A stretch of 64,000 nt of DNA from Carnobacterium funditum DSM 5970 (GTDB lineage Bacteria > Bacillota > Bacilli > Lactobacillales > Carnobacteriaceae): assembly GCF_000744185.1 (NCBI RefSeq), contig NZ_JQLL01000001.1, positions 1,641,001 through 1,705,000 of the forward strand, read 5' to 3'. The notes under the pieces are model-generated. The model was not told the origin of the DNA, made no database searches, and saw only the letters and a program-made list of their open reading frames with translations. Below are positions 7,621-14,895 of the stretch, in pieces; within the stretch, counting starts at the first letter, position 1; each line of letters starts with the position of its first letter. Both the position numbers and the translations under genes were made by a program.

Positions 7621-8081
7621 TGGCAACTATTGAATTTAAAGACTATATAATAGATAAAATGCAATATCAAGAAAATGATAATTATGACCATGAAAGTGAT
7701 TCTTTAGATGTAGGTGTTGAATTTAGTGCAAGTGTAGCATATGAAAAAAATAAAGGTATAGTTATTTTAATGGTTGCTTTGGGCGATGAAAGTAACGTTC
7801 AGTGTCCGTTTACAGTCTATACTAGTATAAAAGGTATCTTTGAATATGAGTTAGAGAATGAGGAAGAAGAAAGCGAGAAAGACGATCTTAGAGAATTAAT
7901 GTCGACAAATGCTATAGCGATACTTTATCCATACTTAAGAAGTGTGGTTTCTGATATCACGCTCAGAGCTAATAACTATCCTGTTTTCGTTTTACCGGTT
8001 GTGAATGTTGTTGAAATGATGAAAAAAGAAAATTCAATCAATATAATAGATTTAGATGCTTTAGAAAACAAGGATGAGTAA
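7620..8081 (+). CDS. SecB-like chaperone of a toxin-antitoxin-chaperone system
   Basis: A 153-residue protein with the SecB fold signature. It has an early beta region, a CPFTVYTSIKGIFEY strand, an acidic linker of about 12 residues, and the helix-loop segment ILYPYLRSVVSDITLRANNY. It then has the PVFVLPVVNV motif that matches the YPY-R-x-x-x-T-x-R and LPPVN region of SecB. Gram-positive bacteria do not use SecB for export, and stand-alone SecB-like proteins there are usually toxin-antitoxin partners. It overlaps the antitoxin stop and is followed by a terminator, closing the cassette. Residue-level confidence in the SecB fold is high; phage sensing is inferred from CmdTAC. Confidence 0.8.
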   Translation: MATIEFKDYIIDKMQYQENDNYDHESDSLDVGVEFSASVAYEKNKGIVILMVALGDESNVQCPFTVYTSIKGIFEYELENEEEESEKDDLRELMSTNAIAILYPYLRSVVSDITLRANNYPVFVLPVVNVVEMMKKENSINIIDLDALENKDE

Positions 8082-8099
8082 ATCATACCTTGTTTTTTT
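8066..8099 (+). terminator. Intrinsic terminator of the TAC cassette
   Basis: AAACAAGG and CCTTGTTT form a stem overlapping the end of the chaperone gene and run into seven T. Being placed right at the stop, it defines the cassette as a closed transcription unit from 6693 to about 8099. Confidence 0.8.
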
Positions 8100-8166
8100 G
8101 TCGAAAACTAACGTTGTAAAGAAAAATACTTAAACAAGTAAACATAACAAAATGAAATGATAGCGA

Positions 8167-8196
8167 TTGCATTTTCCGTAAAAAATATAGTATAAT
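8167..8196 (+). promoter_or_regulatory. Promoter of the orphan gene at 8225
   Basis: TTGCAT (8167) and TATAAT (8191) are 18 bp apart and are followed by an exceptionally strong GGGGGTG ribosome-binding site at 8211. Confidence 0.7.
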
Positions 8197-8224
8197 AATA
8201 GTTATATAGAGGGGGTGAATTGAA

Positions 8225-8503
8225 ATGACTGAAGCTAAAAAATATTATAGTGTTAGAATAGAACTTTCTAACGGCAATAAAATTCTTAAGACTGACATAA
8301 GAGCTTTCACCGCAGATGATGCCTGGGAACGATATTATGATCCGGAAACTATTGAAACTTTATCAGTAATAGATGATAAAGATATATATCGTTTACTTAC
8401 TAAGTCACACATTGTTCAAGTTGTAGTTAAGGAAACAGAATCGCCAGATTTAAGAAAAGAAGTGAAAAGTAAAAATGTTGCTGCGTTAAGTAAATTGATT
8501 TAA
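8225..8503 (+). CDS. Hypothetical accessory protein near the element's right end
   Basis: A 92-residue soluble protein with its own promoter and strong ribosome-binding site. The N-terminal 55 residues look like a small alpha/beta unit (YYSVRIELSNGNK, then a helix and VQVVVKE); the C-terminus is a lysine-rich tail. No family is recognised. Its place as a single-promoter cargo gene between the TAC cassette and the presumed element boundary is typical of satellite accessory or immunity genes, but no function should be assumed. Confidence 0.6.
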   Translation: MTEAKKYYSVRIELSNGNKILKTDIRAFTADDAWERYYDPETIETLSVIDDKDIYRLLTKSHIVQVVVKETESPDLRKEVKSKNVAALSKLI

Positions 8504-8853
8504 ACTAATGGCCTCTTTTGAGTTCTTTTTTATGTAAACTATTTATAGGAGCATAAGTATAAGGTATAAGGTATAGACGAAAAAACTGGAATGAGCTTAA
8601 AAAGCGTCTGACAGACATGGTTGAACTATTTATTTATAATATGCACCCACTAGTTTTTGTAATTGAATACGTAATTGAATACGTAAAAATTTAAACCTAT
8701 TGATTCTTAAATAGTAGAATATCACTATAAACGTTGATTTAACAATATTATGAACTCCTTTGATTCTAACTGAAAAGCTATTCTTGAGAATAGTAGACTC
8801 AAAAAAAGTTGTTTTTTGAATTTAACAGTTACTTATCTAAAGGAGGAAACTAG
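8504..8853 (+). other. Intergenic region with the probable right boundary of the satellite
   Basis: No intact gene is seen. An open frame of about 40 codons at 8567-8692 could be the stump of an interrupted gene but is not recognised. Two perfect 12-bp tandem copies of GTAATTGAATAC occupy 8659-8682, and a 7-bp tandem repeat (TAAGGTA) lies at 8560-8575. CTATTCT-TG-AGAATAG is an inverted repeat at 8778-8793, and a T-rich hairpin at about 8799-8819 precedes the sigma gene's AAAGGAGG. The attachment site should lie here, but the left end is outside the window, so the core cannot be defined. Confidence 0.4.
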
Positions 8854-9450
8854 ATGTTAGAGAACGATGGCCTTTTTACACAAATGAGCGATAATGAAAT
8901 AATAGAAGTAATAAAAAATGGGGATGATGCTCCTTTCGACATCATTTTTAAGCGCTACCATGCGCTGTCTGTTAAGATAACGAAAGATTTTTATTTAAAA
9001 AGCTTTGAATCAGAAGATTTTTTACAAGAAGCTAGAATAGTTTTTAATAAAACTATTCATACCTTTAATAGTGAAAAAGGTCACACGTTCGGTAATTTTT
9101 ACAAGTTAAATCTGAAACATCATATATATAGCCTTGTTCGAAAAGATATGGCAAAGAAAAGAATGATTGAGAAAAATGCTGAATCACTAGAAGAAATGTT
9201 AGAGAGTAAGCAAGGCATGCAGTACATACTACAAGGAAAGGATCAACTGCCCACTATTGAAATACTTCAAGTTCGAGAAAGACTTGCCGACTATCAAGCT
9301 ACTTTGTCAGATTTTGAACAACGTGTATTCTTGGACTTTATTCACAATGAAGAAGTTGAAGCCATATCAGCCAAATTACATTGTGATATTCTACAAGTTA
9401 AAAATGCACTAGATCGTTGCAAACGGAAACTAAAACAATTACTCGAATAA
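8854..9450 (+). CDS. sigH: Sigma-70 family factor, SigH/ComX type
   Basis: A 198-residue alternative sigma factor. Region 2 covers about residues 25-105 (FDIIFKRYHAL, SEDFLQEARIVF, HTFGNFYKLNLKHH), and region 4 is in the last 60 residues (LSDFEQRVFLDF... then a helix-turn-helix). It starts at ATG 8854 behind AAAGGAGG. In Firmicutes sigH lies upstream of rpmG-secE-nusG, and the same order holds here with electron-transfer genes inserted between. In lactobacilli and relatives this factor (ComX/SigH) drives competence genes, and the window also has comC. It could be called comX; the symbol choice is by synteny. Confidence 0.75.
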   Translation: MLENDGLFTQMSDNEIIEVIKNGDDAPFDIIFKRYHALSVKITKDFYLKSFESEDFLQEARIVFNKTIHTFNSEKGHTFGNFYKLNLKHHIYSLVRKDMAKKRMIEKNAESLEEMLESKQGMQYILQGKDQLPTIEILQVRERLADYQATLSDFEQRVFLDFIHNEEVEAISAKLHCDILQVKNALDRCKRKLKQLLE

Positions 9451-9550
9451 AAAGGATGTTCATTAAAATTTGAAAGCGCATACTTCGGAAAAGATAAATG
9501 ATTTAGCTTGAAAATGAAAAAATCGTCTACTATTCTTGCAAGTTTTTAAA

Positions 9551-9600
9551 TAGGAAGGACCTTATAAAAAGATAAGCATCTTTTTATAAGGTCCTTCCTA
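9551..9600. terminator. Bidirectional terminator between sigH and dmkB
   Basis: A perfect 23-bp inverted repeat (9551-9573 and 9578-9600) with a 4-base AAGC loop lies between two convergent genes. The stem contains internal A5 and T5 runs, so either strand can form a hairpin followed by U-rich sequence. It should stop transcription from both sides. Confidence 0.8.
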
Positions 9601-9634
9601 CATTTATTTTATCAATACGACTGTTTGCTGTTAT

Positions 9635-10618
9635 CTAAACATGACGGTCTAATAAGGATAAAGTAATCTTTTTTATGTGTTCTTTTTCTTGTTGTTCAGG
9701 CAACTGTTCTATTCGTTTCATTGCTTTTTGCGTATATTTTCTAGCTAATTGCTTTGCTTTTTCTAAACCATCTAATTCGATAACTAACTGTTGAACTTCT
9801 TTAGCATCTTCTCCAGTCATATGTGCTTCTTTATCAACAAGTTCTCTTAATCGTTTGTTATTCTCTTGAAGTGCAAAAATTAAAGGAGCGGTATAGATAC
9901 CTTGACGAACATCTTCTAAAACGGGTTTACCAAAGACATTAAGAGTTTGAGAATAATCTAAGATATCATCAGTAATCTGAAAGGCCATACCAATATGACT
10001 ACCGATATAATACCCATTTCTAGAAAAAAATTCTGTTTGCCCGCCATTTAGAGCACCTGAATAACAAGCAAGTGCGAATAATTGAGCTGTTTTTCCAGAA
10101 ATTTGAGTTAAATAACCGCGGATGGACATATTTTTATTGTAACGTAAATGCATTTGATCTAGCTCACCCATTAGAATACGCTCCATGCCTCGAGTATTAA
10201 TTTCAATATGTTCTTGAGTATCAGCATAAGTAGATAAAAGACGAAAACAAACTGTAAAAAGGTAATCGCCGGCATAAACAGCTACATCTTTGCCATATTT
10301 AGATTGGAGACTAGGTGTTCCTCGTCTCAGAGGGGAGTCATCAATGACATCATCATGAATTAACGTAGCTGTGTGCAATAATTCAACAGCAGCTGCAAGT
10401 GCAAGAGTTCGATCCACATGTTGGGTGTTACCAAATTTAGAGAAAAGTAGTGTATATGCTGGGCGGATCATTTTTCCACCGGCATAAATGCTATCCAAAA
10501 GTGCTGCTTCAATTTCTTTGTTGCGTAAACGAATTTGTTTAGCCATTACTTGCGTGACCGATTCTAATTCTGTTTGCAATTCTAAATAAGGTTCCCAGAA
10601 AGAATGTACAGACATCAT
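9635..10618 (-). CDS. dmkB: Trans-polyprenyl diphosphate synthase (DmkB/HepT type)
   Basis: A 327-residue all-trans polyprenyl synthase with both aspartate-rich motifs: HDDVIDD (Asp at about residues 89-94) and TDDILDY (about 217-221). It makes the long isoprenoid tail for demethylmenaquinone. The start at 10618 is used because AAAGGAG precedes it by 6 nt; a further ATG at 10654 has no clear site. It is the last gene of the minus-strand unit ndh2-eetB-dmkB and ends at the bidirectional terminator. In the electron-transfer loci of Listeria and Lactiplantibacillus the same gene (dmkB) supplies a dedicated quinone pool. HepT for general menaquinone synthesis is the alternative reading. Confidence 0.85.
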   Translation of the reverse strand: MMSVHSFWEPYLELQTELESVTQVMAKQIRLRNKEIEAALLDSIYAGGKMIRPAYTLLFSKFGNTQHVDRTLALAAAVELLHTATLIHDDVIDDSPLRRGTPSLQSKYGKDVAVYAGDYLFTVCFRLLSTYADTQEHIEINTRGMERILMGELDQMHLRYNKNMSIRGYLTQISGKTAQLFALACYSGALNGGQTEFFSRNGYYIGSHIGMAFQITDDILDYSQTLNVFGKPVLEDVRQGIYTAPLIFALQENNKRLRELVDKEAHMTGEDAKEVQQLVIELDGLEKAKQLARKYTQKAMKRIEQLPEQQEKEHIKKITLSLLDRHV

Positions 10619-10657
10619 CAATAACTCCTTTCTATGTTTGAGTGAATGAGTCATTTT

Positions 10658-11197
10658 TTAATCACTAATTTTATCATAATATTGAACTTTAAAATCTCTA
10701 AGCGTTCGAACATGTTCCATCAAATAATTAGCCGCAATTCCAATAGCCATACCAGATAAAATGCCCATAAAGGATAGGATAGGTAAATATAACATAACAG
10801 TCCAAGTTTGAGAAATCCAACTGGCGACGGCTAATTGTCCAACATTGTGTAAGATACCTCCTATGGCACTGATACCGATAATACTGACATATTTTGGTCC
10901 TAATTGTTTGACTAATAGCATGCCAAAATAACTTAATAAAGCACCAGTACAACTATATAAAAAAGTAGAGAGAGTGCCTCCTAATAAGGTTGTCATAATT
11001 AGCCGGATCCAAACGACAGTAAAACTATCTTTGAAAGGAAGAGTGAATAGTGCGATGATAGTAATTAAGTTTGCGATTCCTAATTTTGCCCCAGGAGCAA
11101 AAGCAAATGGAAAAGGAATACCCCGCTCAACTAAACCTAAAATAACCGCTTGCGCAGCTAGCAAGGCTATATAAACAACTTTTTGATTTTTTGTCAT
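10658..11197 (-). CDS. eetB: Gx transporter / Hpre_diP_synt_I family membrane protein, EetB-like
   Basis: A 179-residue integral membrane protein with about five hydrophobic segments and the family's APGAKLGIANLITI motif near residues 35-50. It belongs to the family annotated as heptaprenyl diphosphate synthase component I or Gx transporter, which includes EetB of extracellular electron transfer loci. Start 11197 is chosen for its GGGGGAAGG ribosome-binding site; the longer frame has none. It sits between ndh2 and dmkB, matching EetB context, but the EetA partner is not next to it. The biochemical role is uncertain. Confidence 0.75.
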   Translation of the reverse strand: MTKNQKVVYIALLAAQAVILGLVERGIPFPFAFAPGAKLGIANLITIIALFTLPFKDSFTVVWIRLIMTTLLGGTLSTFLYSCTGALLSYFGMLLVKQLGPKYVSIIGISAIGGILHNVGQLAVASWISQTWTVMLYLPILSFMGILSGMAIGIAANYLMEHVRTLRDFKVQYYDKISD

Positions 11198-11280
11198 CGT
11201 AGAATCCTTCCCCCTTTCTTTTTTTAATTTAAAAAGAGTGAAAGCAGATGTAAACTGCACCCACTCTATTTGTGTAAAAC

Positions 11281-13146
11281 CTATGCTTTTTTATTATACA
11301 ATGAAGCCGGTGTTCCATACCACCATTTCCCAGCTATTTTTTGAATCCATGGAATAATATAGTAATCTAACCCAAATGCACGACCGGAACCGTTCATTAA
11401 TGCAAGGGCAACGAAAATAAACCAAATGTTAACCCAGTAAAACATTCCTGATAAAGTAAAACTTGCAACTAAAACAACGGTTAAAGCACTTAACAACCAA
11501 ACAAATAATCCTGCAATAAGAGCTAGACCGATTGCAATTTCAAGAAGAGTCATTACTTTTTGGAAAATTAAAGCGACTTCAGGTGTAGGAATCATAATTT
11601 TCATGATACTTTGAAACCAATAAGGTGCTCTTGTAAAAATCATCATAGGTTCTTCGCCATAGGCATAACTTAAGCCGAATATTGGTTTGGCTGCTTCAGC
11701 AGCCCCGCTGTCAACAGCTTGGGAAGCGCCAGCAGTAGCGTCTTGTAACCATGAAAAAGGTAAAGCGACTTTATTTCCAAACCAACTATCGGTGCCGAAC
11801 AAACCAAAAGCTTTTTTGATTCCTTCAAAAAGCCACATACTGCCATAAAAGATTCGTAGAGGTACACTCCAAAGGACATTTCCATAGCGTGATAAATGAC
11901 CACGGAAAATATTGCGTCGGTCTTTAATATGAAAGAATTCATGGAAAATGTATTGTGTAGCATAATAACCAGAACGAATGCCGAAGAAATAATACAAGTT
12001 AACTAAATGCTTCATTAAAATAGCAAAGAATCCACTTAAATGAATGGCTCCTCCTAGATGTGCAACCCCATATGTTGAACCAATTGAAACCATAAAGCCC
12101 TGATAATTACCAGAATAGACTTTCTTTTCAGTCTTTTCAATATCGGCAATAATATTATCAGCAGCGGTATGACCAGTTTGTTCAGCAGCTTGAACAATTT
12201 GCGGTGTTGGTGTATCTTTAAATTCCTCGTAATACACTAAATCACCAACAACATAGACTTTTTCTAATCCTTTAGCTTCCATAAACTCATTGGCAACTAA
12301 ACGGCCCGCTCCAGCAGTTTCCATTTCAAATTTTTCAGTATCGGTATTCGCTTTTACGCCAGCAGTCCAAATTAATGTATGCGTAGGTATCTTCTCATCA
12401 GACTTTAAAACGATATGGTCTGATTCGACAGCAATGATCGGAGAATTTTTTAGCAATTGAATCCTTTTTTTAGCCATGTATCTTTCTGCTTTATCTGCAT
12501 CTTTGCGTGTGATCATATTTAAGATAGTTGGAGCAGCTTCAACGACCATCAAGTTCATTTCGGATGGATCAATTTTATTGTCTTTAGCCAATCTTTTTTT
12601 CCAATCTAATAATTCACCGATCATTTCAATTCCTGTAAAACCAGAACCACAAACAACGAAGGTCAACATGGCTTTACGTTTAGCCACGTCTCTTTCAACA
12701 GCAGCAAGCGCAACTGTTTGTTCTATATGATGTCTAATATCTAAAGCATCGTCTAGTGACCATAAGGTAAATGCATTTTCTTTTACTCCAGGAGTTCCAA
12801 AGTCATTTGGTTCTCCACCCATGCCTAAAACAAGGTAATCAAAAGGAAATGAACCATTTTCTGTTAATACCAATCTCTTGTCATGATCAATTTCAGTTAC
12901 ATTATCTGTAACTAAAGCGACATTCTTTAATCGGCAAAATAAACGTTGTAAATCAAATCTGATAGCATCCTCTTCTACTCTACCGCCGGCTACTTCATGC
13001 AATTCGGTCATATAAGTTTGATAAGAATGGCGGTCAATCAGAGTGATTTTCACCTCAGGATTTTTTTTAAAACGTTTCGCCAGTTTTTTTGTAGTAGCGA
13101 TGCCGGCAAATCCCGCACCAACAACAACAATGTTTTTTGAAGTCAT
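11281..13146 (-). CDS. ndh2: Type II NADH dehydrogenase with C-terminal membrane domain (Ndh2)
   Basis: A 621-residue FAD/NAD(P)-dependent oxidoreductase. The FAD-binding GAGFAG lies at about residues 9-15 and a second GSGFTG dinucleotide motif at about 165. The FAD contact region VVGDLVY comes near residue 295. Ordinary Ndh is about 400 residues; the remaining 220 here include hydrophobic segments resembling a DoxX-type membrane unit. This extension is the mark of the Ndh2 used in flavin-based extracellular electron transfer. It would pass electrons from NADH to demethylmenaquinone at the membrane. ATG 13146 follows AAGGAG by 8 nt and is preferred to an in-frame GTG at 13155. Confidence 0.88.
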   Translation of the reverse strand: MTSKNIVVVGAGFAGIATTKKLAKRFKKNPEVKITLIDRHSYQTYMTELHEVAGGRVEEDAIRFDLQRLFCRLKNVALVTDNVTEIDHDKRLVLTENGSFPFDYLVLGMGGEPNDFGTPGVKENAFTLWSLDDALDIRHHIEQTVALAAVERDVAKRKAMLTFVVCGSGFTGIEMIGELLDWKKRLAKDNKIDPSEMNLMVVEAAPTILNMITRKDADKAERYMAKKRIQLLKNSPIIAVESDHIVLKSDEKIPTHTLIWTAGVKANTDTEKFEMETAGAGRLVANEFMEAKGLEKVYVVGDLVYYEEFKDTPTPQIVQAAEQTGHTAADNIIADIEKTEKKVYSGNYQGFMVSIGSTYGVAHLGGAIHLSGFFAILMKHLVNLYYFFGIRSGYYATQYIFHEFFHIKDRRNIFRGHLSRYGNVLWSVPLRIFYGSMWLFEGIKKAFGLFGTDSWFGNKVALPFSWLQDATAGASQAVDSGAAEAAKPIFGLSYAYGEEPMMIFTRAPYWFQSIMKIMIPTPEVALIFQKVMTLLEIAIGLALIAGLFVWLLSALTVVLVASFTLSGMFYWVNIWFIFVALALMNGSGRAFGLDYYIIPWIQKIAGKWWYGTPASLYNKKA

Positions 13147-13781
13147 ATTTTCCACTCCTTATTAGTATAATAATGATTAAGTAAATAAAAAATAAATCTT
13201 TATAAATAGATCCAACATATATAATTAGATTAAGCAGAAATTGAGTAACATGAATTAGTTAAACAATTCACAACCTATACAAAAGTAAGTATACTAAAAA
13301 ACAAGCTAATTGTCTACATTCATTTGCCTTGAAATGTTGGTAAAACAGCCTTAAAATGATGGGGAAACGGCCTTGAAATGGTGAGATAACAAAGGATATA
13401 GGTTGTTGATTTTCTTGTGAAAATGTAGACAATTAAAAATTGGTCAGTTATACTAGTCTCAGGTATTCTTTCGCTTTGTAAATAAGTCGCCTATGCAAAA
13501 AAAGGCAGACTGAAAAAATAGGGTGGTAAGTCAGGATGAAAATTAAAAACGGGTTTGAATTATCATCTGTTATTTTTTCATCAGTAATCGTTTTAGCTGC
13601 TAAAGCAGACAAAATGGAAATAATTATGGTGGACAACAAAGTAGAAGAAGAATAGAAATGTATAAATTTAATGAAATAAAAACAACAAGGTCTTAGCTTG
13701 AATTCTGAGACCTTGTTGAAAGGGTATACTTGCTTTAATCAGGAATTTTGATAGTATGATTTGAACAAAGGAGAGAAAGAA
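13147..13781. other. Intergenic region between divergent electron-transfer units
   Basis: It holds the promoters of both arms, a set of repeats at 13271-13435 described separately, a possible 39-codon frame at 13536-13655 (ATG behind a weak AGGA) that I do not trust as a gene, and a hairpin at 13683-13718 (CAACAAGGTCT and AGACCTTGTTG). That hairpin has a T-rich tail only on the minus strand. A TATGAT-like -10 lies about 20 nt before the fmnB ribosome-binding site. Confidence 0.5.
13271..13435. repeat. Three tandem 22-bp repeats inside interleaved inverted repeats
   Basis: Three imperfect 22-bp units start with GCCTTGAAATG, GCCTTAAAATG and GCCTTGAAATG at 13326, 13348 and 13370. They are framed by a perfect 14-bp inverted repeat (TAATTGTCTACATT at 13307-13320, complement at 13422-13435) and by a 9-bp pair (CAACCTATA at 13271, complement at 13397). 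The two inverted pairs interleave. A regulator-binding array or a small mobile remnant are both possible. Confidence 0.75.
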
Positions 13782-14840
13782 ATGGAGACTAAAAACAATT
13801 GGAAGATTTTTTTTCTTTTATTTAGTATGCTGCTCTTTATTTCTGGTTGCAGCGAGGAAAAAGAAACAACCGGGCTAGTAGATGAACCATATAGTAGGAC
13901 AGAATTTTTGATGGGAACAGTAGTAAATGTGAAAATTTACGACGAGGGGAAACAAGAAGTATTAACGAGAGTCTTTAATCGAATTGAAGAACTATCTGGA
14001 AAGATTACAGTCAATGATGGTAAATCTGAAGTCGAAAAAATAAATGAACAAGCAGGCATCAAACCGCTAGAAGTATCTGATGATGTTTATTCCTTGTTGA
14101 AAGCTGCATACGGATATAGCAGTGAGAGTGAAGGAAGCTTTGATATGACTGTCGGACCATTGACTAATCTATGGCACATTGGCTTCGATGATGCCAAAAA
14201 ACCAACACAATCCGAAATCGATGATTCTTTAACTTTAGTAGATTACTCAAAAGTAGAGTTAGATGATGAGAAACAAACGATTTTCTTAACAGAAAAAAAT
14301 ATGCGATTAGATTTAGGTGCAATTGCAAAAGGGTATATTACAGATGAAGCAGTGAGAATCTTGAAATCTAACGGAGTAGTTACTGCAATTGTTGATCTAG
14401 GAGGCAATATATTTGTCTTAGGAAATAGCCCCCGTGCTAAAGGAGCTGCATGGAATGTTGGGATTCAAAATCCTTTCGAAACACATGGAGAAATTATAGG
14501 TTCGATTCCAATCAACAATAAAACAATTGTAACATCAGGCATCTATGAAAGATTCATTGAGGTAGATGGAGTGAAGTACCATCATTTACTAAACCCTAAA
14601 ACAGGTTGTCCTTTTGATAACGATTTAGCGGGAGTCAGTATTGTGGCAGACAAATCGGTTGATGGTGATGGGTTATCAACTGTCGTTTTTTCTAAAGGGC
14701 TAGAAGGTGGTTTGGACTTTATTAATCAAAGAGAAGATGTAGAAGCTATTTTTGTTACGAAAGACAGATATATCTATTTGTCTGAAGGATTGAAAAATGG
14801 TTTTAGGTTGAATAATGATGAATTCAATTTGAAGAATTAA
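13782..14840 (+). CDS. fmnB: FAD:protein FMN transferase lipoprotein (ApbE/FmnB)
   Basis: A 352-residue ApbE-family enzyme that attaches FMN to threonines of secreted flavoproteins. A hydrophobic leader ends in a lipobox (FISGC, Cys at about residue 23), so it is anchored outside the membrane. Family motifs include TEFLMGT near the start, GSFDMTVGPL in the middle and LDLGAIAKGYITD, followed by DLGGN. ATG 13782 follows AAAGGAG; the earlier TTG in frame would lie upstream of that site. It starts the plus-strand arm facing ndh2. Its usual substrate PplA is not in the window, so the flavinylated partner must be encoded elsewhere. Confidence 0.88.
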   Translation: METKNNWKIFFLLFSMLLFISGCSEEKETTGLVDEPYSRTEFLMGTVVNVKIYDEGKQEVLTRVFNRIEELSGKITVNDGKSEVEKINEQAGIKPLEVSDDVYSLLKAAYGYSSESEGSFDMTVGPLTNLWHIGFDDAKKPTQSEIDDSLTLVDYSKVELDDEKQTIFLTEKNMRLDLGAIAKGYITDEAVRILKSNGVVTAIVDLGGNIFVLGNSPRAKGAAWNVGIQNPFETHGEIIGSIPINNKTIVTSGIYERFIEVDGVKYHHLLNPKTGCPFDNDLAGVSIVADKSVDGDGLSTVVFSKGLEGGLDFINQREDVEAIFVTKDRYIYLSEGLKNGFRLNNDEFNLKN

Positions 14841-14895
14841 AAATGGATCAAGCATTTGGTGTTATTAAATTATATGTAAAAGAAGGAGTACTCAA

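Noticed and set aside
12476-12730. 84-codon plus-strand frame opposite ndh2
   Set aside because: It is antisense to the conserved FAD/NAD domain and has no ribosome-binding site or family resemblance.
13448-13639. 63-codon minus-strand frame with a hydrophobic segment in the ndh2-fmnB gap
   Set aside because: It starts at TTG with no ribosome-binding site. A 39-codon plus-strand frame overlaps it, and neither is convincing.
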